Source of the DNA: JAUILA01 sp050289805
Lineage (GTDB): Bacteria; Bacteroidota; Bacteroidia; Cytophagales; Cyclobacteriaceae
NCBI GenBank assembly: GCA_050289805.1
Contig: JBNKGL010000017.1
Coordinates: 24,129 to 88,128 of the forward strand
DNA length: 64,000 bases
Direction: 5' to 3'
Positions 45,181 to 54,835 of this stretch are shown piece by piece. A model generated the notes under the pieces. It was not told where the DNA came from, did no database searches, and was given only the letters and a program-made list of their open reading frames with translations. The position numbers and the translations under genes are program-made. The stretch's first letter is position 1. Every line of letters starts with the position of its first letter.

Positions 45181-47457
45181 TTATTTTATTGCTATTAATA
45201 CAGGTTCCCTGAACATACCTTTGGCAGTAACGGACGCGTACTGTACTTCTGCAAGGACTTCGGGTTTAACCCATACATCATCTGAATTTGATTTCGGGAT
45301 ATGCTGCATTAGTGTTTGGTCAGGATGTTTTACCTCATGCAATTTTAAACGAATGTTCTTCATATCTTTTTCAGAGAACCCCGTACCAACCTTTCCCCTG
45401 TAGATATAAACGCCATCCACCCATTGGGCTATATGCAAAGCCCCGAACGTTTGCCGGTCTCCTCCCTTCGAATAACCTACAATGAATACTTCAGAGGAAT
45501 CCCGGACCTTGATCTTCAGCCAATCAGATGATCGTTGGCCGGGATGATATACACTGTCCCTTTTTTTAGCCATGATCCCCTCAAGCTGCTTCTCTTTAAC
45601 TACTTCAAAAAAGGTTTTGCCGTCCTCCTCATCTTCACTGAATCGAAAATGTTCATCGCTTTTCTGCAAGGTTTCCTTCAGCCAGGCCCTTCTTTTCCAA
45701 AGCGGTTCGCGGTGAATGGGCCGGCCATCGATATAAATCAGATCGAATAGATAAGCATATGCATTCTTCTGTCTTCGTTTACTATGCATCCTGGAAATAA
45801 CTTTTCGAAAATCGGGCTTGCCTTCCTTGTCGAAGCAAACGATCTCCGCATCAAAAACACCATTATTACCATGAAATGAATGAAAATCCAGCTCTGAGAA
45901 ATTTTCTGTAATGTCCCTGCCCGAACGGCTGTAAATTTTCATGCCGGATTCATCCCAGCAAAACAAGGCCCGTATTCCATCCCATTTAAGCTCAAAAATA
46001 TATTCATCCCCTGCAGGGACTTTCTTGCGCTGTTCCGCTAACATTGGAGATGGAGGCTTGATGACCCAGTCATTGACGGGATTATCCACACGTTCGAGAA
46101 GCCACTGGTTTTCCTTCATCAGATGCATCCGGTATTCACCATTGTGCTCCACCGAATGCAATCGAAAGTAGAATCCATTCTTCTTATTTTTGGAAATCTC
46201 ATAGGTACCCCTTGCGAAGATCCACATCCGTCCTCCCCCATATGCATCTTTCGGAATATCCCCTTGAAAATTCAGATATTCGAGCGGATGATCTTCCGTC
46301 TCAACTGCAAGTCTTTTAATTCCGGGCCTTTCGGGTAGCCCCTTGGGAAGTGCCCAGCTTTTCAGCACCCCATCCTTTTCCAGCCGAAGATCGTAATGAA
46401 GCCTGCTCGCATTATGCCGATGTATTACGAAGCCCCATCCATTACCGGTCTTCATCTCGGGTAATGGCTCCGGTGATTCATTAAAATCACGCTTTTGCGC
46501 ATATTCCTTTAGCTGTTCAGGGCTTTTATGTTTAGGGTTGGATGGCAGATGGACTGCCGTCGTTACTGCATTCTTATCGGTATGAAGATGTACAGCAAAA
46601 GAAAACATACCTTCCCACGGATCACCGTTCTTTTCAAGAAATTTAAGGGCAGATTTGATATTGTAATCCTGGGAAGAATTAAGTTTAACAAGCTGATCCC
46701 AGCGGAGAGGCATTGACACAGGGGCATGTTCTATTGCCCGAAGGCTATAGGGCGAAACGATGGTCTGCCCGTTCCTGTTACGGTAAATATCCAGCAAAGT
46801 CTTTCCTTTCCTGCTTTCCTTGCGCAGGTTAAGCGTAGCTGATTTATACTTTGTGATAAAGGCGGTCGCAATACTTTTGGCGGCAGCGAAGCACTCATCG
46901 GTTGTATAGTTTGGCCGAATGGGTGTGAAAATGTGCAAACCACGGGAGCCGGAGGTTTTCAGAAACGGATGATAGCCATAATCCCGGAGTAAATCGCCCA
47001 GGTTTAATGCAAGTTGTTTAATTTCATCGAAAGACTCCCCCGGAGCCGGGTCTATATCATATGCGATATAATCCGGCATTTCCATATTGGATTCCCTGAA
47101 GTGCATCTGATGAATTTCAAGACTGGCAAGGTTGGCGAGCCAGACAAGCGTTGCGGCATCATCTGGAACTACATAGTTCTTTTTATTCTCCTTCCCTATC
47201 CTGACTGTATGGATCCATTCCGGGGCCCATTTTGGAATTTCCTTCTGAAAAAACCGTTCCCCTTCTATACCATCAGGGAAACGGATTACAGACAATGGCC
47301 TGCCTTTTGAATGCATCAGAAAATAAGGGGCTACCTGAAAATAATAAGATATGACCTCTGCCTTCGTGAGTTCAGATTGGGGGTATAATACCTTTTCCAG
47401 GTTTGTGATGGGTAGTGAATGTTTCCCCGCCTGGACATAGGTCTGTTTTTCCGCCAT
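45181..47457 (-). CDS. ligD: LigD: primase-polymerase, 3'-phosphoesterase and ATP-dependent DNA ligase fusion
   Basis: 758 residues from the ATG at 47457 (a TTG three codons upstream is unlikely). Domain order is polymerase, phosphoesterase, ligase. The AEP-type polymerase domain (about 1-290) has catalytic DIDP at 134-137 and GSRGLHIF. The phosphoesterase domain (about 340-460) has HRHN from 346 with SRLHYDLRLE and a late EDHPLEY. The ligase domain (about 480-755) has the AMP-lysine K491 in ELKWDGIR. The enzyme processes and seals double-strand breaks with Ku. This order is that of the mycobacterial protein and not of Pseudomonas LigD. Confidence 0.97.
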   Translation of the reverse strand: MAEKQTYVQAGKHSLPITNLEKVLYPQSELTKAEVISYYFQVAPYFLMHSKGRPLSVIRFPDGIEGERFFQKEIPKWAPEWIHTVRIGKENKKNYVVPDDAATLVWLANLASLEIHQMHFRESNMEMPDYIAYDIDPAPGESFDEIKQLALNLGDLLRDYGYHPFLKTSGSRGLHIFTPIRPNYTTDECFAAAKSIATAFITKYKSATLNLRKESRKGKTLLDIYRNRNGQTIVSPYSLRAIEHAPVSMPLRWDQLVKLNSSQDYNIKSALKFLEKNGDPWEGMFSFAVHLHTDKNAVTTAVHLPSNPKHKSPEQLKEYAQKRDFNESPEPLPEMKTGNGWGFVIHRHNASRLHYDLRLEKDGVLKSWALPKGLPERPGIKRLAVETEDHPLEYLNFQGDIPKDAYGGGRMWIFARGTYEISKNKKNGFYFRLHSVEHNGEYRMHLMKENQWLLERVDNPVNDWVIKPPSPMLAEQRKKVPAGDEYIFELKWDGIRALFCWDESGMKIYSRSGRDITENFSELDFHSFHGNNGVFDAEIVCFDKEGKPDFRKVISRMHSKRRQKNAYAYLFDLIYIDGRPIHREPLWKRRAWLKETLQKSDEHFRFSEDEEDGKTFFEVVKEKQLEGIMAKKRDSVYHPGQRSSDWLKIKVRDSSEVFIVGYSKGGDRQTFGALHIAQWVDGVYIYRGKVGTGFSEKDMKNIRLKLHEVKHPDQTLMQHIPKSNSDDVWVKPEVLAEVQYASVTAKGMFREPVLIAIK

Positions 47458-47469
47458 AACAAGCAAAAG

Positions 47470-47477
47470 TTACGTAA
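47470..47477. promoter_or_regulatory. TTACGTAA palindrome upstream of ligD
   Basis: Same 8-bp palindrome and same 13-bp distance to the ATG as at ku (see 45097). A T run precedes it in both cases on the coding strand. Confidence 0.4.
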
Positions 47478-47506
47478 AAACCGATCATTAAACCGTTTTT
47501 TACGCA

Positions 47507-48409
47507 CTAAAAATACAGCTCCCGGGCGAGTCTGAAGGTATTGGCATGTGCCTCGATGATCTGCTTAATATCAGGCGAATAGCCCCCGCCCATTACCGTA
47601 ACAACGGGTATTGAATGTTTTTTGCATGCTTCAAATACAATTCGATCCCGTTCTTTACACCCGTACAGCGATAAACCCAGCCTGCCAAGTTTATCTGTTG
47701 CCAGGACATCGACCCCTGATTGGAAAAATATGAAATCAGGCTGAAATTCGTCCAGCAACCGGTATACGGTGGAGTTTAAAATTTCCAGGTATTCATCATC
47801 ACCAGTTCCGTCGGCAAGCTCGATATCGAGGTCACTTTGCTGCTTTTGATATGGATAGTTCTTCTCCCCATGCATGCTGAATGTAAAAACTGCCGGATTA
47901 TTCTCAAATATTTGTGCTGTACCATTACCCTGGTGTACATCCAGGTCCACAACCAGTATTTTTCGGGCAAGTTGTTGGTTCAGGAGGTAATTCGCTGCCA
48001 GCGCGATGTCATTTAGCAGGCAAAACCCCTCTCCTCTGTCGGTGAAGGCGTGATGGGTGCCGCCGGCAATATTCATTGAAACTCCAAACCTGAATGCGAA
48101 ATGCGTACAGTCTATGGTTCCTCGGGCAATGATTCGTTCCCGCTTGATCAGTGACTCCGAAAGCGGGAAACCTGTCCGGCGTTCTTCCTGGCGCGTGAGT
48201 GTTAAGGATTTAAGTTTATGCCAGTATGATGGATCATGGGTTGAAAGTATCAGATCCTCATCAAGAAGTGAAGGCTGAAATAAATTTTCGGGATTAATGG
48301 TCCCTTCATGTAGCAATTGATCCGGGATCAATTCATATTTTTCCATGGGAAACCTATGGTTGGCCGGTAAGGGGTGGCAATACTCCGATGTCCATGCTAT
48401 CTTTAACAT
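47507..48409 (-). CDS. Histone deacetylase-family (AcuC-like) zinc hydrolase
   Basis: 300 residues. Class I/II deacetylase fold with the active-site signatures NIAGGTHHAFTDRGEGFCLL, DLDVHQGNGT (metal ligands) and MGGGYS near the C-terminus. Enzymes of this family deacetylate proteins, polyamines or small amides; the substrate is not readable. It ends 49 bp before ligD on the same strand, so it may be co-transcribed with the end-joining genes, or may simply be a neighbour. Confidence 0.93.
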   Translation of the reverse strand: MLKIAWTSEYCHPLPANHRFPMEKYELIPDQLLHEGTINPENLFQPSLLDEDLILSTHDPSYWHKLKSLTLTRQEERRTGFPLSESLIKRERIIARGTIDCTHFAFRFGVSMNIAGGTHHAFTDRGEGFCLLNDIALAANYLLNQQLARKILVVDLDVHQGNGTAQIFENNPAVFTFSMHGEKNYPYQKQQSDLDIELADGTGDDEYLEILNSTVYRLLDEFQPDFIFFQSGVDVLATDKLGRLGLSLYGCKERDRIVFEACKKHSIPVVTVMGGGYSPDIKQIIEAHANTFRLARELYF

Positions 48410-48455
48410 TCCGGTGCAAATAACCGTGCTGCGGGTGGATTGTTAAATAAATAAA

Positions 48456-49013
48456 ATGAAATTTATTCGGTCGGTTCTTATTACAGTTTTTTTGATCGCC
48501 ATCACGATCTGGATTTCTTTTAACTATTTAATTCCTGAAATGGTTGCTGAGTCCATTGAAAAGGGTGAAATGCCAACCTATCTTCCGAAAAAATTTGAGC
48601 CTGTTTTTGACGGCATCAAAGAGCGTGTAGATCAGGACATCGCTGAATTACCCGCAATCCTATCGACACACAATCTTACTTTTGAAGAGTTGTTGCAGAT
48701 TGTGGAACAGACCAGGCCCGGGGAAATTCTTCCGGTTATTAAGGAATTTCAAAATAAGGAAATTACCGATTCAAATCAGGCATTTGACATTATAGTTGAG
48801 AATCTCGGGCATAAGGTGGAAAATCCTGAATCCTTCAGGGATGCCTTTAATGAACGGTTTACTGCCGGGAGGCTGCAAACCGCGATGTCGTACATCAATG
48901 ATTCAGATCTCCCGCTTGAGGTTAATGTGGAATTATCCAGAAAAATTGTGATCGAAATCCTCAAAGACCGGCAGGAAGAAATAGAATCTGAACTAAATCG
49001 TATCGGCGAGTGA
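48456..49013 (+). CDS. Membrane-anchored helical protein, unknown function
   Basis: 185 residues. An N-terminal hydrophobic helix (residues 5-25) acts as signal anchor. The rest is acidic and helical with repeated EIL/ELL..V segments (FEELLQIVEQTRPGEILPVI). No family recognised. It is divergent from the HDAC gene with 46 bp between starts. A weak hairpin follows its stop. Confidence 0.6.
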   Translation: MKFIRSVLITVFLIAITIWISFNYLIPEMVAESIEKGEMPTYLPKKFEPVFDGIKERVDQDIAELPAILSTHNLTFEELLQIVEQTRPGEILPVIKEFQNKEITDSNQAFDIIVENLGHKVENPESFRDAFNERFTAGRLQTAMSYINDSDLPLEVNVELSRKIVIEILKDRQEEIESELNRIGE

Positions 49014-49014
49014 T

Positions 49015-49042
49015 TACCGCAATCGTTTTCGGTAGTTTTTTT
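49015..49042 (+). terminator. Weak rho-independent terminator candidate
   Basis: Stem TACCG / CGGTA with a 10-base loop, then seven T. Only five base pairs, so weak. It lies just behind the stop of the membrane-anchored helical protein gene. Confidence 0.4.
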
Positions 49043-49115
49043 ATGATTTGGATTCATCAAACGCATATATTATTAGTAATTTCGCCATTTAATCGAATCC
49101 GAACCAGTCATCAAT

Positions 49116-51512
49116 ATGCTTAGCAAACCAATTGGGAAAATCCTTCACTACAACCAGAAGGAATTTGGCATCGAAGGCGCAACCGAAAATGCGCAATTCA
49201 GAATTACAGTTTATAACCCTTTTATAATCAGGGTACACTTTACCCGGACTGAATTTGATGATCATTCCTATGCAGTGGTAGAGAACCCTGAAAACAACAA
49301 CTGGAAACTGAAAGATGAAAAATCAAAGATTACGATCAGCACCGGGGTGATCATAGCCGAGATCCAAAAAAGAGATGGACGCATCACCTTTAAAAACAAT
49401 CGCGGCAAAGTCATCAATGAAGATGAAAAGGGACTGGGAATTTCATGGATCGGCGAACAGTTCACCAATTACAAGACCATGCAGGAAGGAGAACGTTTTA
49501 TTGGCCTTGGTGAAAAGACCGGGCCGCTGAACCGGCGGGGACATGGTTACGAGCACTGGAACACCGATACATTTGCCTATGGACCCGGTACAGATCCTAT
49601 TTATTCTTCACTTCCCTTTTATATTGGTTTGCATCACGGCCTTAGCTATGGCATTTTTCTTGACAATTCGTATAAATCCTTCATCAATTTCGGAGCGTCT
49701 AATAACCGTTTTTCAAGTATTGCGGCGGATGCGGGCGATCTGAATTACTATTTCTTCTATGGAAATGGTGTTCGCGACATTTTGAGAGAATACACATGGC
49801 TCACCGGTCGGATGACCATGCCGCCTATGTGGGGCCTGGGATATCAACAGTGCCGTTACAGCTATTATCCGGATCATGAGGTTAAGACTATTGCACGGAC
49901 TTTCAGGGAGAAGGAAATACCTGCCGATGCCATCGTCCTCGACATCCACTATATGGATGAATATAAGATCTACACCTGGGATAAGGAGCGTTTTCCAGAC
50001 CCGGAAGGAATGATCAGTACATTGAAGGAACAGGGCTTTCATATTGTTCTGATGTGTGATCCCGGAATCAAGGTGGAAAAAGGTTATGAGTCCTATGAAA
50101 GCGGTAAGTCGGAGGATATTTTCATCAAATACCCCGATGGCTCCTATTACACAGGCGAGGTTTGGCCGGGATGGTGCCACTTCCCTGATTTTTCAGACCC
50201 GCGGGCACGTGCCTGGTGGAAGGATCAATTACCTGCCTATGTAAACATTGGTGTGGAAGGTTTCTGGAATGACATGAATGAAATTGCCACGTGGGGCCAT
50301 AAACTTCCTGATAATATTGAGTTCAACTTCGACGGAAATCCTGCAACTGCGCGGAAGGGACGTAATATTTTTGGTCTGCAAATGGCCCGGAGCACGTTTG
50401 AAGCTACCAGGGATTTGATGGGCAAACGGCCTTTTAATCTTACCAGGTCTTCCTTCAGCGGAATACAGCGATATGCAGCTGTTTGGACCGGCGACAATGT
50501 CGCGAGCGATGAACATATGCTGCTTGGCATCCGTCTGGTCAACAGCCTGGGACTTACGGGCGTGGCTTATGCCGGATACGATGTGGGAGGATTTGCCGGA
50601 AATGCCAGTGAACACCTTTTTGCCCGCTGGATACAGGCGGGAGCTTTCAGCCCGTTCTTCCGTGGTCACTCTATGGTGAACAGTCGTGATTCAGAACCCT
50701 GGGCTTTCGGTGAAGAGGTGGAAGCTGTTTCAAAAAATTATATTACCCTTCGTTATAAGCTGTTGATGTACCTCTACAGCATGTTTTATGAAGCGACGGT
50801 GAATGGTATGCCGGTTTCCAGATCCCTGGCTATTGATTACAGCCATGATGATCATGTCTACGACACACAATTTGAGAATCAGTACCTTTTCGGTGACAGT
50901 ATACTCGTTGCACCGGTTGAAAGTCATACAAAAATTGCTAAAGTCTACCTGCCAGCAGGATCCGACTGGTACGATTTGTTAACGGATAAAAAATATTCCG
51001 GCGGTCAGTCACATTTTATTGAATGCACAATTAATAAAATGCCTGTTTTCGTGAAAAGCGGAGCCTTAATTCCATTCTGTCCGGATGCAGGTCTTCACAG
51101 TGGTGATCTTGGTAATACCATTGAGTGGCACCTTTACAATGGGCGAAAGGATTCAGAATTCACCTACTATGAAGATGACGGTGAAACCTATCAATACGAG
51201 AAAGGCAAATACTGCAAGCGACAGGTAAGCTGGAATGCAAAGGAAAAAACAGTATCAATCCAAAAGCAGGAAGGTTCATTTACCTCAAAGTTTAAAAATG
51301 CACGAATTTGCCTCCATGGCTTTGGCAAGAGCCGTATATATATCGATGGAAAACAACAGTCGGTAAAGCATACTGATTATGCCTTCATCGACCCTGTACC
51401 AAGTTTCGATCCACTCAATAAAGAGCTAGATCATTCACAGACGGTAAAAGACGTTCAGGTTGTTGAATTCCGAAATAAAAAGGACGCCATCAGCATAAAA
51501 ATCAACGGATAG
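49116..51512 (+). CDS. GH31 alpha-glucosidase
   Basis: 798 residues without a signal peptide, so cytoplasmic. Glycoside hydrolase family 31: an N-terminal beta-sandwich (about 1-215), a (beta/alpha)8 barrel (about 220-590) and C-terminal beta domains. The catalytic nucleophile is D386 in GFWNDMNE and the acid/base is D460 in VWTGDN. Flanking signatures are WGLGYQQCRYSYYP and HYMDEYKIYTWD. It releases glucose from alpha-linked oligosaccharides, fitting use of maltodextrins made by the exported GH13 enzymes. Single gene with about 100 bp before it. Confidence 0.95.
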   Translation: MLSKPIGKILHYNQKEFGIEGATENAQFRITVYNPFIIRVHFTRTEFDDHSYAVVENPENNNWKLKDEKSKITISTGVIIAEIQKRDGRITFKNNRGKVINEDEKGLGISWIGEQFTNYKTMQEGERFIGLGEKTGPLNRRGHGYEHWNTDTFAYGPGTDPIYSSLPFYIGLHHGLSYGIFLDNSYKSFINFGASNNRFSSIAADAGDLNYYFFYGNGVRDILREYTWLTGRMTMPPMWGLGYQQCRYSYYPDHEVKTIARTFREKEIPADAIVLDIHYMDEYKIYTWDKERFPDPEGMISTLKEQGFHIVLMCDPGIKVEKGYESYESGKSEDIFIKYPDGSYYTGEVWPGWCHFPDFSDPRARAWWKDQLPAYVNIGVEGFWNDMNEIATWGHKLPDNIEFNFDGNPATARKGRNIFGLQMARSTFEATRDLMGKRPFNLTRSSFSGIQRYAAVWTGDNVASDEHMLLGIRLVNSLGLTGVAYAGYDVGGFAGNASEHLFARWIQAGAFSPFFRGHSMVNSRDSEPWAFGEEVEAVSKNYITLRYKLLMYLYSMFYEATVNGMPVSRSLAIDYSHDDHVYDTQFENQYLFGDSILVAPVESHTKIAKVYLPAGSDWYDLLTDKKYSGGQSHFIECTINKMPVFVKSGALIPFCPDAGLHSGDLGNTIEWHLYNGRKDSEFTYYEDDGETYQYEKGKYCKRQVSWNAKEKTVSIQKQEGSFTSKFKNARICLHGFGKSRIYIDGKQQSVKHTDYAFIDPVPSFDPLNKELDHSQTVKDVQVVEFRNKKDAISIKING

Positions 51513-51667
51513 GAAATACTGACGATCGCGGCCACCGTTTCTCCCGCTAAGCCTGTCACAATTTTGTAAAAAATTGTCAAAAAGGTACAACTGTAGCACT
51601 AACAGCAAGTTGGCGTGGTTCTTTTGGCATCATATGTGTTATTTGCTTTTTTAAACTAATCGAAGTG

Positions 51668-52810
51668 ATGAAAAATCGTTACTTATTTTTATTCGTCCTT
51701 GTCGCCATCCTGGCCTCTTGTTCCTCAGGAAAAAAGGCCTATGAAACCGGCGATTATTATGATGCAAGCCTTAAAGCCATCAACAGGCTTCGGCAAAATC
51801 CGGATCATAAAAAATCCAGGGAGACTCTCCGTGTAAGCTATCCCCTGGCTGTTGAAACCATTGAGCTGGAAACAAAGAACCGTTTAGCCAGCAACGAACC
51901 ATTTAAGTACAAGTTCGTACTGCAGGGGTATCAGCGTATCAATTATCTCAACGAAGAAATTCAGCGTGCCCCCGGGGCCAAATCGGTGATCCGTAATCCG
52001 GTTAACTATTCCTCGCGAATACCAGAATTGAAGGAACTTGCAGCCGAAGAAAGCTATGAGGCGGGTCTGGTGGCGTTAGCCCGAAATACACGTGAAGATG
52101 CGAAGAACGCCTATCATATGTTCAGGGATGCACAGGATTTCATCCCGGGTTACAGGGATGTGGCACAAAAACTGGATGAGTCACTCTTCAAAGCAACGCT
52201 GAAAGTTGTGGTTGACCAGATCCCGGTTCCAACGCGCTACAATTTAAGTGCAGGTTTTTTTCAGGACAAGGTCCAGGAATATCTCCACAATCAGTATGGA
52301 GGAAATCCTTTTGTCCGGTTCTACACACCTCAGGAAGCCGAAACAGAAGAACTTCCGTATGTGGATCAATACCTGCGCATTCAATTCGATGATTTTGTAG
52401 TAGGTGAAACACATGTATTGCAAAATACCGAAACTCTTTCCAGGGATAGCGTGGTGGTGGGAAGTGTCACCATGGAGGATGGTTCCAAAGTAAATGTATA
52501 CAATACAGTAAAGGCAAAACTGACGACCTGGAGAAAGGAAGTGCGTTCACGTGGCTTACTGAGTCTTCAGGTATTTGATGCCAACAGTAATGCGCTGATC
52601 ACACATCAGAAATTTGACGGAGAATTTGTTTGGTTCTCGCAATGGGGAAATTTCAATGGCGATGAGCGTGCGTTAACCGAAGAACAAATACGCATTTGTC
52701 AGACAACCGAAATTCTCCCTCCGCCGCCCCAGGATCTGTTCCTGGAGTTTACAAGGCCGATATACAATCAACTTGTTCCGGCACTGGATAATTTCTACAG
52801 AAGATATTAA
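51668..52810 (+). CDS. Lipoprotein with helical repeats, unknown function
   Basis: 380 residues from the ATG at 51668. SPII leader MKNRYLFLFVLVAILASC followed by SSGKKAYETGDYYDASLKAI, a TPR-like helical pair. The remainder mixes helical (to about residue 200) and beta segments with no family I can name. A strong terminator follows 17 bp after the stop, and about 155 bp of non-coding DNA precede it, so it is a single-gene unit. Probably an outer-membrane-associated scaffold, by inference. Confidence 0.7.
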   Translation: MKNRYLFLFVLVAILASCSSGKKAYETGDYYDASLKAINRLRQNPDHKKSRETLRVSYPLAVETIELETKNRLASNEPFKYKFVLQGYQRINYLNEEIQRAPGAKSVIRNPVNYSSRIPELKELAAEESYEAGLVALARNTREDAKNAYHMFRDAQDFIPGYRDVAQKLDESLFKATLKVVVDQIPVPTRYNLSAGFFQDKVQEYLHNQYGGNPFVRFYTPQEAETEELPYVDQYLRIQFDDFVVGETHVLQNTETLSRDSVVVGSVTMEDGSKVNVYNTVKAKLTTWRKEVRSRGLLSLQVFDANSNALITHQKFDGEFVWFSQWGNFNGDERALTEEQIRICQTTEILPPPPQDLFLEFTRPIYNQLVPALDNFYRRY

Positions 52811-52826
52811 CCAATCAGGTACCAAG

Positions 52827-52853
52827 AGCCCGCCATGTGCGGGCTTTTTTTTT
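52827..52853 (+). terminator. Rho-independent terminator
   Basis: Perfect 7-bp stem AGCCCGC / GCGGGCT with a 5-base loop and nine T. It ends the lipoprotein transcript at 52810. Confidence 0.92.
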
Positions 52854-52910
52854 GGGATTAATCTATCGCATTGGATTTTTCGTATCTTAAAAAAAATTTA
52901 AACCACCCCT

Positions 52911-53480
52911 ATGAAAAAATACCTGCTGGTCCTGCCACTACTACTCATCGCAACAAGCCTGTACAGTCAGTTACCTCCATTCCTTGAAGGAAAACTTGTT
53001 TACCCGGTTTATAATTTTCATCCTTTCACGGGCGTCATAAAAACGGAGAATACGGCTCTGACTTACAATACGGATCTTGATTATAAAGTAGTAATTGATG
53101 TATGGAATAAAATCACCGATTCCACGCAGATCAATGGTGCGTTGCGCGAAGTAGCACGAACCTATAACCTGAATGTCGCTAACGGCGTACCGGTTGAAAA
53201 ATTAAAAATGGCGGTAGTAGTTCACGGCCCTGCGTGCGAGGCCATACTGAATGATGAAACCTACCAGAAAAAGTATGGCATCACCAATCCTAACCTGGAA
53301 CTTATTAAAAAGATGAGTGATGACGGGGTGAAGTTCTATGTTTGCGCGCAAAGCATTGGCATCCTTCAGATTCCGCGAGAGAGCCTTGCGCCACAAATTG
53401 AAGTTTCATTATCGGCAAAGACCGCATTAATTACCCTGGACCAACTTGGTTACAGCTATCTCGATGTGAACGAAGATTAG
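52911..53480 (+). CDS. Exported DsrE/DsrF-like protein
   Basis: 189 residues with a signal peptide ending at LYSQ. The mature protein matches the DsrE-like sulphur-relay fold: KVVIDVWNKI strand, KLKMAVVVHGPACEAIL, then VKFYVCAQSIGI with a Cys where DsrE proteins carry their active-site Cys. Proteins of this exported subgroup are of unknown function; a thiol role in the periplasm is plausible. It follows a terminator, so has its own promoter. Confidence 0.8.
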   Translation: MKKYLLVLPLLLIATSLYSQLPPFLEGKLVYPVYNFHPFTGVIKTENTALTYNTDLDYKVVIDVWNKITDSTQINGALREVARTYNLNVANGVPVEKLKMAVVVHGPACEAILNDETYQKKYGITNPNLELIKKMSDDGVKFYVCAQSIGILQIPRESLAPQIEVSLSAKTALITLDQLGYSYLDVNED

Positions 53481-53504
53481 TGAGGCAAAAGAAGGTGGGC
53501 CTGG

Positions 53505-54731
53505 TTATCTTTTCCTGGCCCCCGACTTACCCTGACGTCTTCCTTTTCCTTTATTTCTGAAGTTGGGTTTCCTGCCTTTTGGATTATAGGCGGGCCCTTC
53601 CCCTATTGATTCAGGTAATGGGATTTTCTGAACTTCCTTTTCCAGAAGCTCTTCAATACGGTTGAAGTTATACATGTCATCCTCATCGATGAGCGTGAAT
53701 GCCACTCCTTTCGAGGAAGCGCGCGCTGTCCGGCCGATACGGTGAATGTAATCCTCACCATCACCCGGAACATCAAAATTGATCACTAGATCAATATCTT
53801 CCACATCAATACCCCGGGACAAAATATCAGTTGCCACCAGGATGTTCAATTCCCGGTTTCGGAATTTACGCAGAACGGTTTCCCGTTCATTTTGATCGAG
53901 ATCCGAATGTATATCTTCCACCGAGAAGTTGAGCCTTTTCAATTCTCGGGCAAGCTCCTTTGTACTTTGTTTGGTGCCGCAAAATATAATGACGCTTTGA
54001 AGCTTCTTCGCACTCAGAAGATAGGAAACAAGTGGGATTTTCTGATTTGGATATACACAGAATGCGCCCTGCACTATTCGTTCTGCGGGTTTGGAAATGG
54101 CTATGCTGATTTCTTCAGGCTCATGCAGGATGGTATTCGCCAGCTCCCGGATCTTCTTTGGCATCGTTGCAGAAAACATCAGGTTTTGACGTTTCTTGGG
54201 AAGGTGACTTATTATTTTCAGGATATCTTCATGGAAGCCCATGTCCAGCATACGGTCGGCCTCATCAAGGATCAGGTACTTCAACCCTTTCAAATTTGTA
54301 TATCCCATATTGAGGTGGGCGATCAGCCTTCCGGGGGTGCCAATAATAACTTTTGCACCGGTCATCAGGGCCTTTTTTTCCCGGGCGAAGGACGTTCCAT
54401 CACTTCCACCATAAATTGCGATACTGCTAACGTTGGTGAAATACGACAGCCCTTCCATTTGCTGATCAATCTGAATGGCCAGTTCACGGGTTGGGACGAT
54501 CACCAATGCCCTCACTTCTTCGTCATCGCTGTTCTCTTCGATGATCTTATGAATTACCGGAAGTAAAAATGCGGCTGTCTTTCCTGTACCTGTTTGCGCT
54601 GATGCAATTACATCCTTTCCTTCCATGATCATAGGGATCGCAATGGCTTGTACAGGAGTAGTTTCTTCAAATCCCATGGAGGCAATACCTTCCAAAACCT
54701 GTGGATGAAGACCTGTTTCTGAAAATTTCAA
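53505..54731 (-). CDS. DEAD-box RNA helicase (RhlE-like)
   Basis: 408 residues. All helicase motifs are readable: Q motif (PVQAIAIP), Walker A AQTGTGKT, PTRELA, GTPGRL, DEAD (ILDEADRMLDMGF), SAT (FSATMP), then DIHSDLDQNERE, ATDILSRGIDVEDI and HRIGRTAR. A basic Gly/Lys/Arg-rich tail (RNKGKGRRQGKSGARKR) follows residue 385. RhlE-type helicases act in ribosome assembly and RNA turnover. Cytoplasmic. It converges on the DsrE gene with 24 bp between stops. Confidence 0.95.
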   Translation of the reverse strand: MKFSETGLHPQVLEGIASMGFEETTPVQAIAIPMIMEGKDVIASAQTGTGKTAAFLLPVIHKIIEENSDDEEVRALVIVPTRELAIQIDQQMEGLSYFTNVSSIAIYGGSDGTSFAREKKALMTGAKVIIGTPGRLIAHLNMGYTNLKGLKYLILDEADRMLDMGFHEDILKIISHLPKKRQNLMFSATMPKKIRELANTILHEPEEISIAISKPAERIVQGAFCVYPNQKIPLVSYLLSAKKLQSVIIFCGTKQSTKELARELKRLNFSVEDIHSDLDQNERETVLRKFRNRELNILVATDILSRGIDVEDIDLVINFDVPGDGEDYIHRIGRTARASSKGVAFTLIDEDDMYNFNRIEELLEKEVQKIPLPESIGEGPAYNPKGRKPNFRNKGKGRRQGKSGARKR

Positions 54732-54775
54732 ATGGTGCTTTCTTTAGTTTACTTGCAAAAGTGGGAAAGTTAAGC

Positions 54776-54810
54776 AAAAAAAAGACACAACGGATGAATC
54801 CATTGTGTCT
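54776..54810 (-). terminator. Rho-independent terminator behind the YfiR/HAMP-GAF-PAS unit
   Basis: Stem AGACACAA / TTGTGTCT extended inward by GGAT/ATCC, with an A run on the plus strand that gives the U tract on the minus strand. It lies 26 bp past the stop of the HAMP-GAF-PAS gene. Confidence 0.8.
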
Positions 54811-54835
54811 CATTACCCAACCAAACCAAATAATT

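Noticed and set aside
51620..51645. TTGGCGTGGTTCTTTTGGCA resembles a sigma-54 promoter before the lipoprotein at 51668
   Set aside because: The -12 part reads TTTT in place of TTGC and the match is poor.
53892..54566. 224-codon plus-strand frame inside the helicase gene
   Set aside because: Antisense to a helicase with all motifs intact; translation is without domain features.
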